DNA from: Pararge aegeria
Lineage: Eukaryota > Arthropoda > Insecta > Lepidoptera > Nymphalidae
DNA: 64,000 bases
Assembly (NCBI RefSeq): GCF_905163445.1
Contig: NC_053184.1
Location: 7,688,001-7,752,000, forward strand
Direction of reading: 5' to 3'
Part shown: positions 49,690 to 60,054 of the stretch, in pieces
How positions within the stretch are numbered: the stretch's first letter is position 1
How the letters are laid out: each line of letters opens with the position of its first letter
The notes under the pieces: model-generated
Seen by the model: the letters and a program-made list of their open reading frames with translations, nothing else
Databases searched by the model: none
Told to the model about the DNA's origin: nothing
Made by a program: the position numbers and the translations under genes

Positions 49690-50032
49690 TCTTTTGATTT
49701 TGTTTTTTGATGTGGCACTAAATTTAGTTCTAGATCTAAAAAAAATTTAAGTATGTAGTATCGCTAAGCCTTAAATGAGGGGTTTGCTGCTGTCCACTGA
49801 GGAGTTCTGTTCCAACCACAGTTTGGGCAAAATTAAACACATATTATACCTATAATTTGTCGGAGTTATGGTGTAAAATCGTCAAACACTCATACCCTCT
49901 CCCAAAGGAACCGATGTCGGGATAAAAAGTATCCTATATTACTTCTAACACGTTCATGAGGATCGGTTAAGTAGTTTTTGCGTGAAAGCCTAACATACAA
50001 ACTTACATTCACATTTATAATATTAGTAGGGA
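49690..50032 (-). mobile_element. Non-autonomous Helitron, 3' truncated
   Basis: Reverse copy of 38082-38517: start CCTACTAATATTATAAATGT, GCTTTCACGCAAAAACTACT, GTCCACTGAGGAG (reverse) and CAAAAAACAAAATCAAAA. It stops just before the CGAAGTCGCGGG 3' end. Confidence 0.8.
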
Positions 50033-50879
50033 TGTACCTACCAGTATTATTAAAATCAATATATGAAGTAAACCAAATAAAGCTTATCTCTACAAGAGAT
50101 CTCTTCCAGCAACCCCAAATTTTTCACTCTATTTAGGAAAAGGGTTTGTTCGGGTGGTAAAACTATAACATAATATGTTTATTAATTTTAAATACTTATT
50201 CTATTTGTAGTACTAAAATTAACAAATAAAACATTTTTATCTACTGTACATTTACTAAAGAGGTAAGTATGCAATATAAATGGTTTTATTTTCGTAATCG
50301 GTTTATTGCTTTGAACGCAAGTGGAATCTTATTTTACTCATGTTTACTTTTTGTGTTGGTGAAAATACTTTTAATTCATTGCCTATAGTCGGCACAATGA
50401 CCACTTAGTACGTCTGAACATATTGACCACTAGCAATTTGCTGCTAAAGTATGGTGGCAACCGGGTATTAAGCTAGGCTAATAGCTGCAAATACTAAAAT
50501 ACATGCGGGCACATAAATATGCATCGGCAGATAATCCTTTTATGCTAAAGAGACCTAAATGTTTTAACAGGAATGACAACGATAAAGCTTCGATTAAAGC
50601 AAAGTGACCCTTATCCGCTACATAATATTCATTTATAAAAAACACTTAATACTGAACGCGTATTGAGATATTATCAGATTAAATACTTATAACGATTGAT
50701 TTATTTAAAATACTTGAAATTTGGAAGATCTCGTTGTGATTCTGTCTTCTTAATGTTTCTTAGAAACAAAGTATTCAATTCCGATACAAGTACTACAAAT
50801 TTTGTAGAGTTCAAAAGAACATGTTAACTAATCACGTATTATTTTTATGTGTTACACCACACTATTCAGTGGTCATAAG
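50033..50879. other. Upstream flank of the achaete-scute gene
   Basis: AT-rich DNA without recognised repeats. Any enhancer here cannot be named from sequence. Confidence 0.5.
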
Positions 50880-51023
50880 AAAAAACTGGGCACGCGTTAG
50901 CCGCTCCCTGCCCGCTCCCCTAACCACCTCGCCAGGTACGGACCCGTACGTGTAGAGGGGAAGGGATGATGGAAAATAATAGGGGAAGAGAATTTTAAAA
51001 TTTATATTTTTTTGCAGCCGGCG

Positions 51024-51063
51024 CAGGTGATATAACGCGTGCGCGTGCGCCGGCGACTCACTT
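51024..51063 (+). promoter_or_regulatory. Candidate core promoter: E-box, TATA, initiator
   Basis: The E-box GCAGGTGA (CAGGTG at 51024-51029) directly abuts TATAAC at 51031. TCACTT at 51058-51063 lies at the spacing expected for an initiator, about 29 bases from the TATA. This would give a leader of about 150 bases with no upstream ATG. GCAGGTG is the type of E-box used by proneural proteins, so direct autoregulation is plausible. The call rests on motif spacing only. Confidence 0.4.
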
Positions 51064-51167
51064 GTGCGTGAAGCTCCGTAGCCGCCACTCGCGCTCGCCT
51101 CTACCAAAAGCTCCCACGAAGCCTCCCTTTACGCGGCGGCCAGTGCTTTTCCGAACGCCGCGCGCGT

Positions 51168-51173
51168 CACCTG
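51168..51173 (-). promoter_or_regulatory. Second E-box near the start codon
   Basis: CACCTG (CAGGTG on the other strand) lies 39 bases before the start codon, in the GC-rich leader. It could be a second site for achaete-scute/Daughterless dimers. The motif is seen; binding is inferred. Confidence 0.35.
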
Positions 51174-51211
51174 TGTGCACGTATCCGCGACCGCTCGCGT
51201 AATCACGTAAA

Positions 51212-51925
51212 ATGTTACAAGAAATACAACTCGTTCAGGGTCAGAATAACTATGTGGTCGTCTCGTCCGGCTACCCTTCTGCAACTGTAACCAAAACATC
51301 AGCAGACAAAAGGATTGTCCCGATCGCACCGGCTCCGGAAAAAAATTACGTTACACACGATACGCCACCGAGCCTTCAGTACAGAAAGAAGGTGCATTTC
51401 AGGACCAATCCTTACACTGGACCTCAGGCCGTTTCAATCGCGAGGCGAAATGCTAGAGAACGCAATCGTGTAAAGCAAGTTAATGATGGATTCAATGCCC
51501 TCCGCCGTCATCTTCCGGCTTCTGTAGTAGCCGCTCTATCGGGTGGCGCTAGGCGGGGATCTGGAAAGAAGCTCAGTAAAGTGGATACGTTACGGATGGT
51601 CGTCGAATACATTAGGTATTTACAACAGTTACTAGATGAAAGTGATGCAGCCTTAGGTATCACACGAGACCAGGAAAACAGAGAAAATATACCTAGTAGC
51701 AATTCGCAATCATTAACAGTGACGGATATGGATGATGGTTTCTTCTACGGGAGCGGTTCGCCTTGCTCGGAGAAAGCGGTTTCCCCTGCACCTTCAGAAT
51801 GTTCATCAGGGGTGTCATCGGCGTATTCTGCTGTTGACCGGTATGAAGTTTCCACGCAGCAATCCCTTGGCCCTATGGATGAAGACGAGCTCCTCGACGT
51901 CATCTCATGGTGGCAGCAGAAATAG
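51212..51925 (+). CDS. ASH: Achaete-scute family bHLH transcription factor
   Basis: The 237-residue product is a proneural basic helix-loop-helix factor. Family members bind E-boxes as heterodimers with Daughterless in the nucleus and commit cells to neural, bristle or (in Lepidoptera) scale precursor fate. Seen: a basic region at about residues 77-89 with RRNARERNRVKQV (E83 is the usual E-box-contacting glutamate), helix 1 to about residue 101 (NDGFNALRRHLP), a loop with GGARRGSGKK at residues 111-120, and helix 2 at about 121-142 (LSKVDTLRMVVEYIRYLQQL). A Ser/Pro-rich segment follows, and an acidic C-terminal box DEDELLDVISWW ends the protein, as in achaete, scute and lethal of scute. The coding sequence is uninterrupted, as in other insects. 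The start is the first ATG after a GC-rich leader with no earlier ATG and has an A-rich context. Which paralogue (ASH1, ASH2 or ASH3) is not decided. Asense is less likely because this protein is short. Confidence 0.95.
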   Translation: MLQEIQLVQGQNNYVVVSSGYPSATVTKTSADKRIVPIAPAPEKNYVTHDTPPSLQYRKKVHFRTNPYTGPQAVSIARRNARERNRVKQVNDGFNALRRHLPASVVAALSGGARRGSGKKLSKVDTLRMVVEYIRYLQQLLDESDAALGITRDQENRENIPSSNSQSLTVTDMDDGFFYGSGSPCSEKAVSPAPSECSSGVSSAYSAVDRYEVSTQQSLGPMDEDELLDVISWWQQK

Positions 51926-51932
51926 CAATAAC

Positions 51933-52300
51933 GTAAGTTTTAAATATTTTAAGAAAGCTAAGCTCTTCTTTGTTTTCTTTATGTTTGTGAAAACTTTCTT
52001 TTTTTACGTTATTATGTTTTTTTAACTTTGTAAGTGCCTTTTCAAATGGTTTCACTTTTGATTTTTACGTCTTTAAGATTTTATTGCAATATTGTTGTTG
52101 CTAGAACTTTCTTTCTTTTTAGCTTTTTTTTTTGTTAACTTTGTTAGTGTCATTTCAAATGGTTTTCACTTTGGATTTTCACGACTTTAAGATTTTATTG
52201 CAATATTGTTCCTGCTAGTTTTTCCCATTCAATCATCGTTCTGAACCGGTGGCGAGTAAACAAAACAAAGTCGCTAATAAAATTTTATTTTTGTCTACAG
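51933..52300 (+). other. Putative intron just after the stop codon
   Basis: A consensus donor GTAAGT at 51933 lies 7 bases past the TAG stop. A polypyrimidine tract plus acceptor (TTTTTGTCTACAG) ends at 52300, and a CTAAT branch-point-like motif at 52274-52278 lies about 22 bases upstream of the acceptor. All three parts are in normal arrangement. The exon junction would lie too close to the stop to trigger decay. The intron holds an 82-base tandem duplication. Splicing is inferred, not shown. Confidence 0.55.
52023..52218 (+). repeat. Two-copy imperfect repeat in the 3' region
   Basis: Units of 82-83 bases at 52023-52104 and 52136-52218 run from TAACTTTGT to TTGCTAG and share most positions, including the core TTAAGATTTTATTGCAATAT. 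A T-rich spacer of about 31 bases separates them. The first unit has a second GTAAGT donor-like motif (52029) that is GTTAGT in the second unit. Confidence 0.85.
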
Positions 52301-52611
52301 GTAAAATGCGAGCCGAAATCAAGTTTGGACGAACCCCTCCGAGTTACTGTAAATCATATTGTTATATAGTGAAGACGAAAAGACTCTCGATATATCTAGT
52401 CAACAAATTTAGTGCCTTTAATATAATAATAAGTTTTAGTGAGTAGTAAAAAGTAAAATCGTTCACAAACATTTCTGGAAGTGACTAAATGATTTAAGTG
52501 TTACCTAGTTTGGCAATCCGTTTGTTATGCTTGTTACCCGTAAGTGAAACGAGGCTTTGATAGTAAATTGAGCCTACCGAAATATTATTGTAAATATAGA
52601 CTAAGATACTG

Positions 52612-52617
52612 AATAAA
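52612..52617 (+). terminator. Polyadenylation signal AATAAA
   Basis: Canonical hexamer about 690 bases after the stop codon, with a T-rich stretch downstream at about 52648-52656. It is the first clear hexamer after the putative 3' UTR acceptor. Confidence 0.5.
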
Positions 52618-52635
52618 TCATTATTTATTGACCAC

Positions 52636-55600
52636 TGTTTGAGTATTTTTTTTAAATTCTTATTGGAGTTTTCTTCTTTTTAATAGGTACATATATATAT
52701 ATATTATTTATATACTTGTATAATTTTAAATTTTATTTATTGCACCACCTACCTATTTCCTATGTTTTTCCTTTTACGCCATTGGTTGCCTGGAAGAAAT
52801 CGCTATGTAGCGATAAGGCCACCAAATTGTACCCTTGATATGTATTTATATCCCTGTAACTACTTTTTTTCTTTGGTGTACAATAAAAGTGTATTCATTC
52901 ATTCATTCATACATAGATCAAGTTAAATTTTAAAAACAACTTGTGTGAAATGGTCGTAATAATGTTTACAATTTTTGTCATTTCTTTTATTTAATAAATA
53001 TTGAAATTTCCATAATAATTTTAACATATCATTTTGAAACGGTCTGCCATCGGATCTCCGTAAACAGTAAAGTAGCACATACTTACTCGTACATTCAAAG
53101 CGTTTTCCAACTAGGCTTAACATAATATTTTGAGATGTGAGTGATAGTAACCGGATTCTATAGCTTTACGTGCTTATCAAAACACGGATAGGAGGCAAAA
53201 GGTCATCATCATAATAATCATCATCATCATCTAGCTATCATTAAAATTCTGTTTTAGAAATCTCTATAAATTTTAATACTAAAGCAATGGTGGACGACAG
53301 ATCGTAATCTTTCAGGGTGGTTATTATTGGAAGTTTTCACTTTGACTTACCCTGCGAGGTTATTACAGCAACGGACCACACAATTATAATTCTTTATTTT
53401 AGGACAGTCAAAGTCAGTAAGTTTTTTTTATAACCAGACATTTTGCAAAAATACTGCTCATGGTAGTTAGTCCCCTGAATTGACTAAATCTTGCTGTGAC
53501 ATTAATGCATTATTTAAAAAAACCTTAAAAAAAAAACTGCATTAACAATTTTTTGTTTAAATGGCATTCAATAATTACCGGACTAGATTTTTCCTTTTTT
53601 TATTGATTTGAGGCCGATTCCTTTCGCTATTTGGAATAAATTAAGACACTTTTTGTAAAATCTTCAAATTGCAGGTTCATTTTGTGTTAAATTCGGTTCG
53701 GTTAAGTGAATCACTACTAGAGCCTAATCTATAATTACAAAAGACAATGATATTTTTGCCTGACAGACAAACCTCAAACCAAATGGCTAAACGTATCAAA
53801 AAAGAGAGAATATTCTTTAAGCACCCAATTTGTACTAAGGAAGGTCTTTTTTAATCCTACCCCTAAGGATCACCCTCTTACCCTGCTAACAAAGGAAGAA
53901 AGTTTGTAAAGTTCACAGTTTAGAAAATTTAACACTTTAAGGGTTAAATCGGGGATAAAAGTTTGTTAAAAATCGTTCAAGTTATGTCAAAAAGCTATTC
54001 AGACTGTTATTTGCTCTTAGCTTTGCCTGTAGTTTGCTTTCTGACATCAAAATATATTTTTTTTTTTTTAAATCTGAATACAATACAACTCAAACTTTTA
54101 ATTAATTCGATAGTCTAAATTAGCCCCCGTGAACATCTACTAGTCACTCAGTATATCAAGGTAATGGTTCATAATAGGAAATGCTTACCTAACTTAACTG
54201 AAATAATTATTGCGTGTTTTAGGCTTACTTGCTAAGTTACAATCTAAGTATGCTGTGACAGGAATGACACTTTAGCACTGCTCTTGACATGTCCCTAGTT
54301 TATCAGAAGACAATATATTACTTAAGTATTGGTTAACTGTAGGTATTGAGTTCACTGACCTAGTACACTGAGGAACGTAGGGCTAACAACTCATCAGCTG
54401 CCAGAATCTTTTCTTAAATCTGCTTTCGAGCAGTGGTTAGCGTAATTTCCTACCGCATACTGTACTGTTACACTTAATATACCTAACTTCATAAAATATT
54501 AGACATGATAAGTAACTAGTATAGGTACACGTAGTAACATGTTAATATTATGCGAAGGGACATGGTCATAATTTATAGGACAAGAGACCATGGGAAAAAA
54601 CCTACGTTTTATTGATGTAAAGTGAATTTTGTAAACTTAACCGAACGTAGTATTATGATACTAAATATTGCTGTCATTGCGAATATTTATCTTCCACCTT
54701 CATCTTAAAGAATCAATCAAGATCTTAACCAAATTTAAATGCAATCGACTTTTAATTAAAGTCAGTCTTAAAATAAAAACATATTTATGCCATTTATAGG
54801 ATTGCACTGCCAAGTACCAACTTAATTCATGATTCGGTGGATGACCTTTTAGTATACTCACACTGACGCATGGTTGCTTGTATATCGGTATCCTACAGCA
54901 TATATTTTGGGGAGTAGGCTCAGGTATCCAACACATCTTTTTATGATAAAACCGCGAGGCATTGTAAGGATTTGTACCCTAACATTCTGAGTTATTTTTT
55001 TCCATTAACACCTACAAAGCATTTTGCTTCCCCGTTTTTAATACGAGTACCTTCAAATACTACTTATGATTTAAGTCCCTTTAAAATAAGAGTGTTTAAT
55101 GATCCTTTTGGTCAGCACGGTCCATTTAGGCTGCCCATCAATAAATAATTAGGTAGGTACGATTGCAATCAAGAGCTAGTATATATATTTTTAAAAGCTT
55201 CTTTGTTTTATACTCATACACAGTGCTCATATGCTACTAAAGATTATAAAATTAACTCACTGATAATATATATTTATAATTTGTGAAGGAATTCCGTCCA
55301 CAAATTCCATAGCGTCGCCAGACCTTCAGCAAAAAAGGGGACCTACTAAACTATATGTGAACATTAAAGACACATGCATACATACTACATATAAATATTT
55401 ATACACACATACACAGAGATAATTGAAAACCTTCTCCTTTTTCGATGTAAAATAACTGCCTTTTTGAATAACGAAAATTTGGTATTGGCATAGAAATTCA
55501 TAAAGAAGCTTTTATTTTGTGATCTCTCAGCCTATGGGAACCCACATGCAATGTGAGAATTTTATTTGACCGTCCTGTACAGATTAGTGTCTCGTTCCAA

Positions 55601-55882
55601 TATAAAGTGGGTTTAAGACTTAAAGGTTTTAAATAACTCGCTCACTTATTTCATACTGTTTGACATGCCTTGGTCTTAACGTAACGATTATTATTTTAAT
55701 TTGCAATGGCGTTTAATAGATTTTATGCTAACAAGACACAACATCTTAGAAAATATTATTTATAATACCACATGCTTCGGTTATCGGCTGGCAGCTCTTT
55801 AAAAGCCGATTAGGTGCCAATGAACTTGTAAAGTTCAATTAAAGCTTATTAACTTCAATTCATTATTACTTTTTCTAAAAAA
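52636..55882. other. Downstream flank of the achaete-scute gene
   Basis: A second AATAAA at 52882, ATTC repeats at about 52894-52910, a trinucleotide run of CAT/ATA at 53203-53231, and a possible old transposon remnant at 53850-53990. No other gene recognised. Confidence 0.45.
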
Positions 55883-56172
55883 AGGTGATTAGAGCTCGGT
55901 CTTTCTTTCAGGGGGACCCAGTTCGATTCCCGACACGCATCTCTAACTTCGGAGCTATTTTCAAATTTAATTGATTTAAGTATTACTTGCTTTAATGATG
56001 AAGGAAAACAACGTGCATGCCTGAGAGATAAACATCAGTTTGCCAAAAGCGTTTAAAGTCCACCAAACTGCATTTGGCCAGCGAGGAGGACCACGGCCCT
56101 GCTCATTCTGAAAGGAAACTTTAGCCCAGTAGTGAGCCTGTGATAGGTTGATAATGATGATGAATGATGATT
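55883..56172 (+). repeat. tRNA-derived SINE, family B, full length
   Basis: Head GGTGATTAGAGCTCGGTCTT, B box GTTCGATTCC at 55921-55930. The body has GTGCATGCCTGAGAGATAAA and TTTGGCCAGCGAGGAGGACC, and the end is TTGATAATGATGATGAATGA. Confidence 0.85.
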
Positions 56173-56190
56173 ATTTATTTATAATCTAAA

Positions 56191-56363
56191 CTAGCTGTTG
56201 CCCGCGACTCCATCCTTGTTTATTTTGGATATTTTTGAAAACCACAGAAACCTTTTATTTTCCTGGTATAAGATCGGATCAACTGTTGAGCCGAACATGG
56301 TTATCGAACAAATAAACATTTATAATATTATTAGAACAAAAGCATTTATAATATTAGTAAGAA
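56191..56363 (-). mobile_element. Short Helitron
   Basis: The 3' end (reverse) CTAGCTGTTGCCCGCGACTC starts at 56191. The 5' motif ATTTATAATATTAGTAAG is at about 56344-56361. Only about 170 bases long, with a second TTTATAATATTATTAG inside. Confidence 0.7.
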
Positions 56364-56389
56364 GTATGTATTCTAATCAAATATTAGAA

Positions 56390-56761
56390 CTAGCATACCC
56401 AGCCCGCTTCGCCGGGCTAGATTTTGCTTTATTTCATTTAAACAATAAACATACATAATTAAATTTTTAATTTAAGTCTCATAATATATTAAATCATTTA
56501 TTTCTCTCCGTATTCATTATTTTCTATTCTCTTATCGAGCGGGTGAAGATTATTATCTACACCCATGTACACCCAACTATACAATATCATCATAGTAAAT
56601 AAAAGCTGTATTTGATAGGAGTGCTCCGATCGTCACCAAACTTTACAGGATTACTCGCCAGGTCAATCCGGAGATTCCCTGAAAGTTTCATTGAAATCGG
56701 TCCAGCCGTTTCGGAGCCTATACGGAACATACCCACACACTTTCTCTTTTATATATATAGA
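56390..56761 (-). mobile_element. Non-autonomous Helitron, near complete
   Basis: The minus-strand end reads GCCCGGCGAAGCGGGCTGGG, then TATGCTAG, with CTAG at 56390-56393. The terminal hairpin (AGCCCG/CGGGCT) sits about 10 bases from the end, as is typical of Helitrons. The start, TCTATATATATAAAAGAGAA (reverse), is at 56742-56761. TCGGTCCAGCCGTTTCGGAG is a common Helitron interior motif. Confidence 0.8.
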
Positions 56762-56778
56762 TAGATAGGTTGTCTAAA

Positions 56779-56860
56779 TAAAATTTATTATTTCTTAATT
56801 GTCTTTGGTCAGGTCTCGGGGGCTTTAGCCGTGGCTCTTTAAATAACTATGCTAACCTAA
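56779..56860 (+). repeat. SINE family C, middle fragment
   Basis: TTTCTTAATTGTCTTTGGTC, then AGGTCTCGGGGGCTTTAGCC and GTGGCTCTTTAA, match the middle of 38678-39004. Confidence 0.6.
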
Positions 56861-58187
56861 CAAAAAAGATGAACTACGTTAAATATTATAAATTTAATTT
56901 GAGAATACCATTAATATATAATGGTTTAAGTTTACAGAGCAAAAACACAGCAAACCTATTAGAAAATCACAGTACAGAAAATTGTGCTAAATAAATAACA
57001 CTCTAATAATTAATAATCAAGTATGTCAAACAATATGTCAAAAATGTTTTATTAACCATGTCATCTTTAGTTCAGAGTGACTATAACCCCTTTCTTGTCA
57101 TAAATCATTGCCCGCAGGGACAGAATTAGCGAGGCTAGATGCCATCGGAGATTCCCTAAAACATACAAAAAATACCTCACACGAAACCAATCAAGCATTA
57201 TTATATTATACGACACAGACATGAGGGTTCTATTAATTTATAACCAATGTGGGTGGATAACAGGACATTATTTTTTTATTGTCGCGGAATATGGATAACT
57301 GTAATTTAGTGCTGTTTTTATTGCATTGTAAACTTTAAAAAATTTAATAAGTTGCCTATACTTTACCATAGAAAATAAACTATTTCAACTTCAGCATCCC
57401 TTACCACTGAGATATTAAAATTTTAGGGGCATTACTAATTAACGTTGTACTGTGTTATCAGAAATTTGTAATTCAAAAATAAGTAGACAAAACATTGCGC
57501 AACTATAACCTTTACACAGTTAATAAGAGAGGGGTTATGTTTATAACTTGTCAGGTGCAGATTAGCGAATTTTCTTTAGCTGGTCAGAAAGTAAGCAAAC
57601 CGTAGGTTTCTTCCTATCAAAAATATGCTGGATAAGCAGATGCGCTTCGTTGGGTGCTTCGGTTCTTACAAAGAACACACATTGAAACCAAGTATGAAAA
57701 CATTACTTACTTACTTAATTAGATTTTATTTACTTAATTACATACCTGTGTTATTTAGCAACATTCAAGCCTCCCACTTTCTCAATAAATAAGTAAAGTA
57801 GAAATTATACCGACCAATTCAACTGACCAAGTTATGAACAGTGTTCCTCTTATATGCAAGGATAGTAATGACTACAACATAGACAAGAGAGGTAAAACAT
57901 TCATTAGAACTTAATAAAAGTAAAGCAGTACTTCGTATAAGTTATTGTATCTACACCGTGCTTATCGTCCTCCATTGTAGTTAATGGAGTTCTCAAATGA
58001 CTTCATATTTTCATAATCATTACCCTCTGCCAGTCAATGTCTTGCGGCAGATCACATGCCTCCTCTGTCAATGGAATTAACTGTTAAGAGTTTAAGCCCA
58101 CGACGATGCGCTAATGCCTGTAAAATTCGAATGCGGCTGTGCGAAAGATCGTGTCCAACTACCCACCTCCACTACCAACCACCAACC

Positions 58188-58235
58188 ACCTCCTGGCATA
58201 CGGAGGTCTAAACCTCTGTAGGTATGCCAGGAGGT
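58188..58235. repeat. Perfect 14-bp inverted repeat
   Basis: ACCTCCTGGCATAC at 58188-58201 and GTATGCCAGGAGGT at 58222-58235. Inside the 20-base loop GAGGT and ACCTC can also pair. Confidence 0.92.
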
Positions 58236-59268
58236 TGTTACCCTTAAACAGGCGATGACGCAGAAGGAGTTGAGAGCGAATGAGAGAGGGCTGTCAAATA
58301 ATCCGTCACAGGAAAATCGGATACGGTTCACTTATGGCTACGCCTTAATGAGGACATTCGATTGATAGATGCTGCGAATCCATCGCCCTTCGATCATAGC
58401 CATAGTGGCACCTCGTGGTGTAATAATATTAATGCGGCTTTTCTTACAAAAAAAAAGGTATTGGTTTACGTCAACACCAAAGTTGCAAATATAAACGCGA
58501 TCGGTCAAATTTGTATAAACGGGTCACATTACGACAGGCCCATTTATAAGAACTGAAAAATGTCTTAAGTCACGTTTGTTTACTTGAAACATACTTATCT
58601 ATAGCGAGAGCAACGTATCCATTTTCTTATTAATAACCAAACGTAAATTACCTTTTGATTCGATTGTAAAACTTTTGACAAATTCACTTTTAGTTGCGTG
58701 TGACCCGCGCGCCTACAAAAACGTTATTGTTTTGATAAAAAATGATATGCCATGAAGGTATCCGATAATAAGCGTGGGCGGAGTTATAACAAAAGAAAAA
58801 TTGGTTAGCACCACACAACACAATACGGGTTGAGGTTTTGATTCGGGTGTAAAATTAAGTTTTCTAACAACCCACGTCTATTGTCTGCTTGTATCTGGTA
58901 GTTTTTTCTTATCACACTTCCTGGACTCCGCTTAGTCTCCGATTGTTTGGAATACAAACAAATTGACATTAATTGCTTACCTACTATAGAAAATTCTTGC
59001 TACTCTTTTTTTATTAGTGGCGCTTGACGATCGTACTTTGATTAAATTATTAATACAAAATAAACATCAACAACAACGTATAATGGTATATTATTATTAT
59101 TTCAATATCAAGAATCAAAATATCATCAGTCTTTTACGCTGCTTCATTGTGGAGTATTAATATTTTTCATACTATACTAAAAACTGTGATAAAAAAAAAC
59201 ATAAAGATAATAATATATTCAATTGTAACTAACAATTCTTCCCCACCTCCCCTCCATAAACATTTATG

Positions 59269-59353
59269 TTTTCCACTAATTCCACGTTGGCTTTTCACTA
59301 ATTCCACGTTGGAACTAGGGTTTCCAAACAGGAAAGTTTGGAAACCCTAGTTC
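59269..59353. repeat. 22-bp tandem repeat joined to an 18-bp hairpin
   Basis: TTTTCCACTAATTCCACGTT and CTTTTCACTAATTCCACGTT form the tandem units (59269-59290 and 59291-59312). GAACTAGGGTTTCCAAAC at 59312-59329 pairs exactly with GTTTGGAAACCCTAGTTC at 59336-59353. Confidence 0.92.
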
Positions 59354-59382
59354 GAACAATTTTCAAGAACCATTGCAAGATT

Positions 59383-59650
59383 GACGGCCCATTGGCGCAG
59401 TTTGCAGCGACCCTGCTTTCTGAGTCAAAGGCCGTGGGTTCGATTCCCACTACTGGAAAATGTTTGTGTGATGAACATGAAAGTTTTTCAGTGTCTGGGT
59501 GTTTATCTGTATATTATAAGTATTTAATGTATATTATTTATAAAAATATTCATCAGTCATCGTAGTACCCATAACACAAGCTACGCTTACTTTGGGGCTA
59601 GATGGCGATGTGTGTATTGTCGTAGTATATTTATTTATTTATTTATTTAT
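59383..59650 (+). repeat. SINE family A, copy 6
   Basis: GACGGCCCATTGGCGCAGTT start, B box at 59437-59447, tail of ATTTATTTATTTATTTAT. It lies 29 bases after the hairpin at 59312-59353. Confidence 0.9.
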
Positions 59651-60054
59651 AAGCTTATAAAACGTGTAACTGAATTGCGAAATTCTGTTGAAGGGTGCAT
59701 TAGTAATATACTAAGGAATCGCCCTGTAAAAAATATAAATGAAAAGAAGCATATTTATTTTTCGATACAAACGCATTAATAACCTAGGAGTTTACTTATC
59801 ACAACCCTATTGAGGATAAAATAAAAACACGCGCATAGTAGCGCAGTTTCAGTTAAAACTATGTCAGTGGCTTACTCAAAAACTATTAACGTTTCGGTTC
59901 ACGGATAAGTCGCAGAGACAGTACATAATGTACCTCTAAAGCCTGTGAAGTATTATTTCGGTTTTCATACACGTTGTACATCTTCAGAAGATATTATCAT
60001 ATTATCGTAAAACTGATAAAAAAATGCATATTTGATTTCAGCATTTACATCAAA
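59651..60054. other. Intergenic DNA
   Basis: No feature recognised. Confidence 0.5.

Larger units (their letters stand above)
50880..51211 (+). promoter_or_regulatory. GC-rich promoter and leader of the achaete-scute gene
   Basis: Base composition changes sharply here from AT-rich intergenic DNA to a CpG-rich segment running into the coding region. No repeat family was recognised inside it. A possible splice acceptor (T-run then GCAG ending at 51016) means an upstream non-coding exon cannot be excluded. Confidence 0.5.
51926..52635 (+). other. 3' UTR of the achaete-scute gene, probably spliced
   Basis: Inferred transcript end. The stop codon is followed by a likely intron (51933-52300), then about 310 bases of AT-rich non-coding exon, then AATAAA at 52612-52617 with a T-rich stretch some 40 bases downstream. 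A second AATAAA lies at 52882-52887, so a longer 3' end is possible. I did not find clear Brd-box (AGCTTTA) or K-box (TGTGAT) motifs in the part I scanned. Confidence 0.55.
56861..59382. other. Intergenic DNA with two hairpins
   Basis: Hairpins at 58188-58235 and 59312-59353 and a 22-base tandem repeat at 59269-59312. 58020-58340 is GC-richer and unassigned. No gene seen. Confidence 0.45.

Noticed and set aside
51129..51329. Open frame antisense to the leader and start
   Set aside because: Overlaps the promoter and the 5' coding region on the other strand; no domain.
51508..51702. Open frame antisense to the bHLH region
   Set aside because: Shadow of the achaete-scute coding sequence.
53203..53232. 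CAT/ATA trinucleotide run as a SINE tail
   Set aside because: No SINE body is attached on either side, so it is listed only as a simple repeat.
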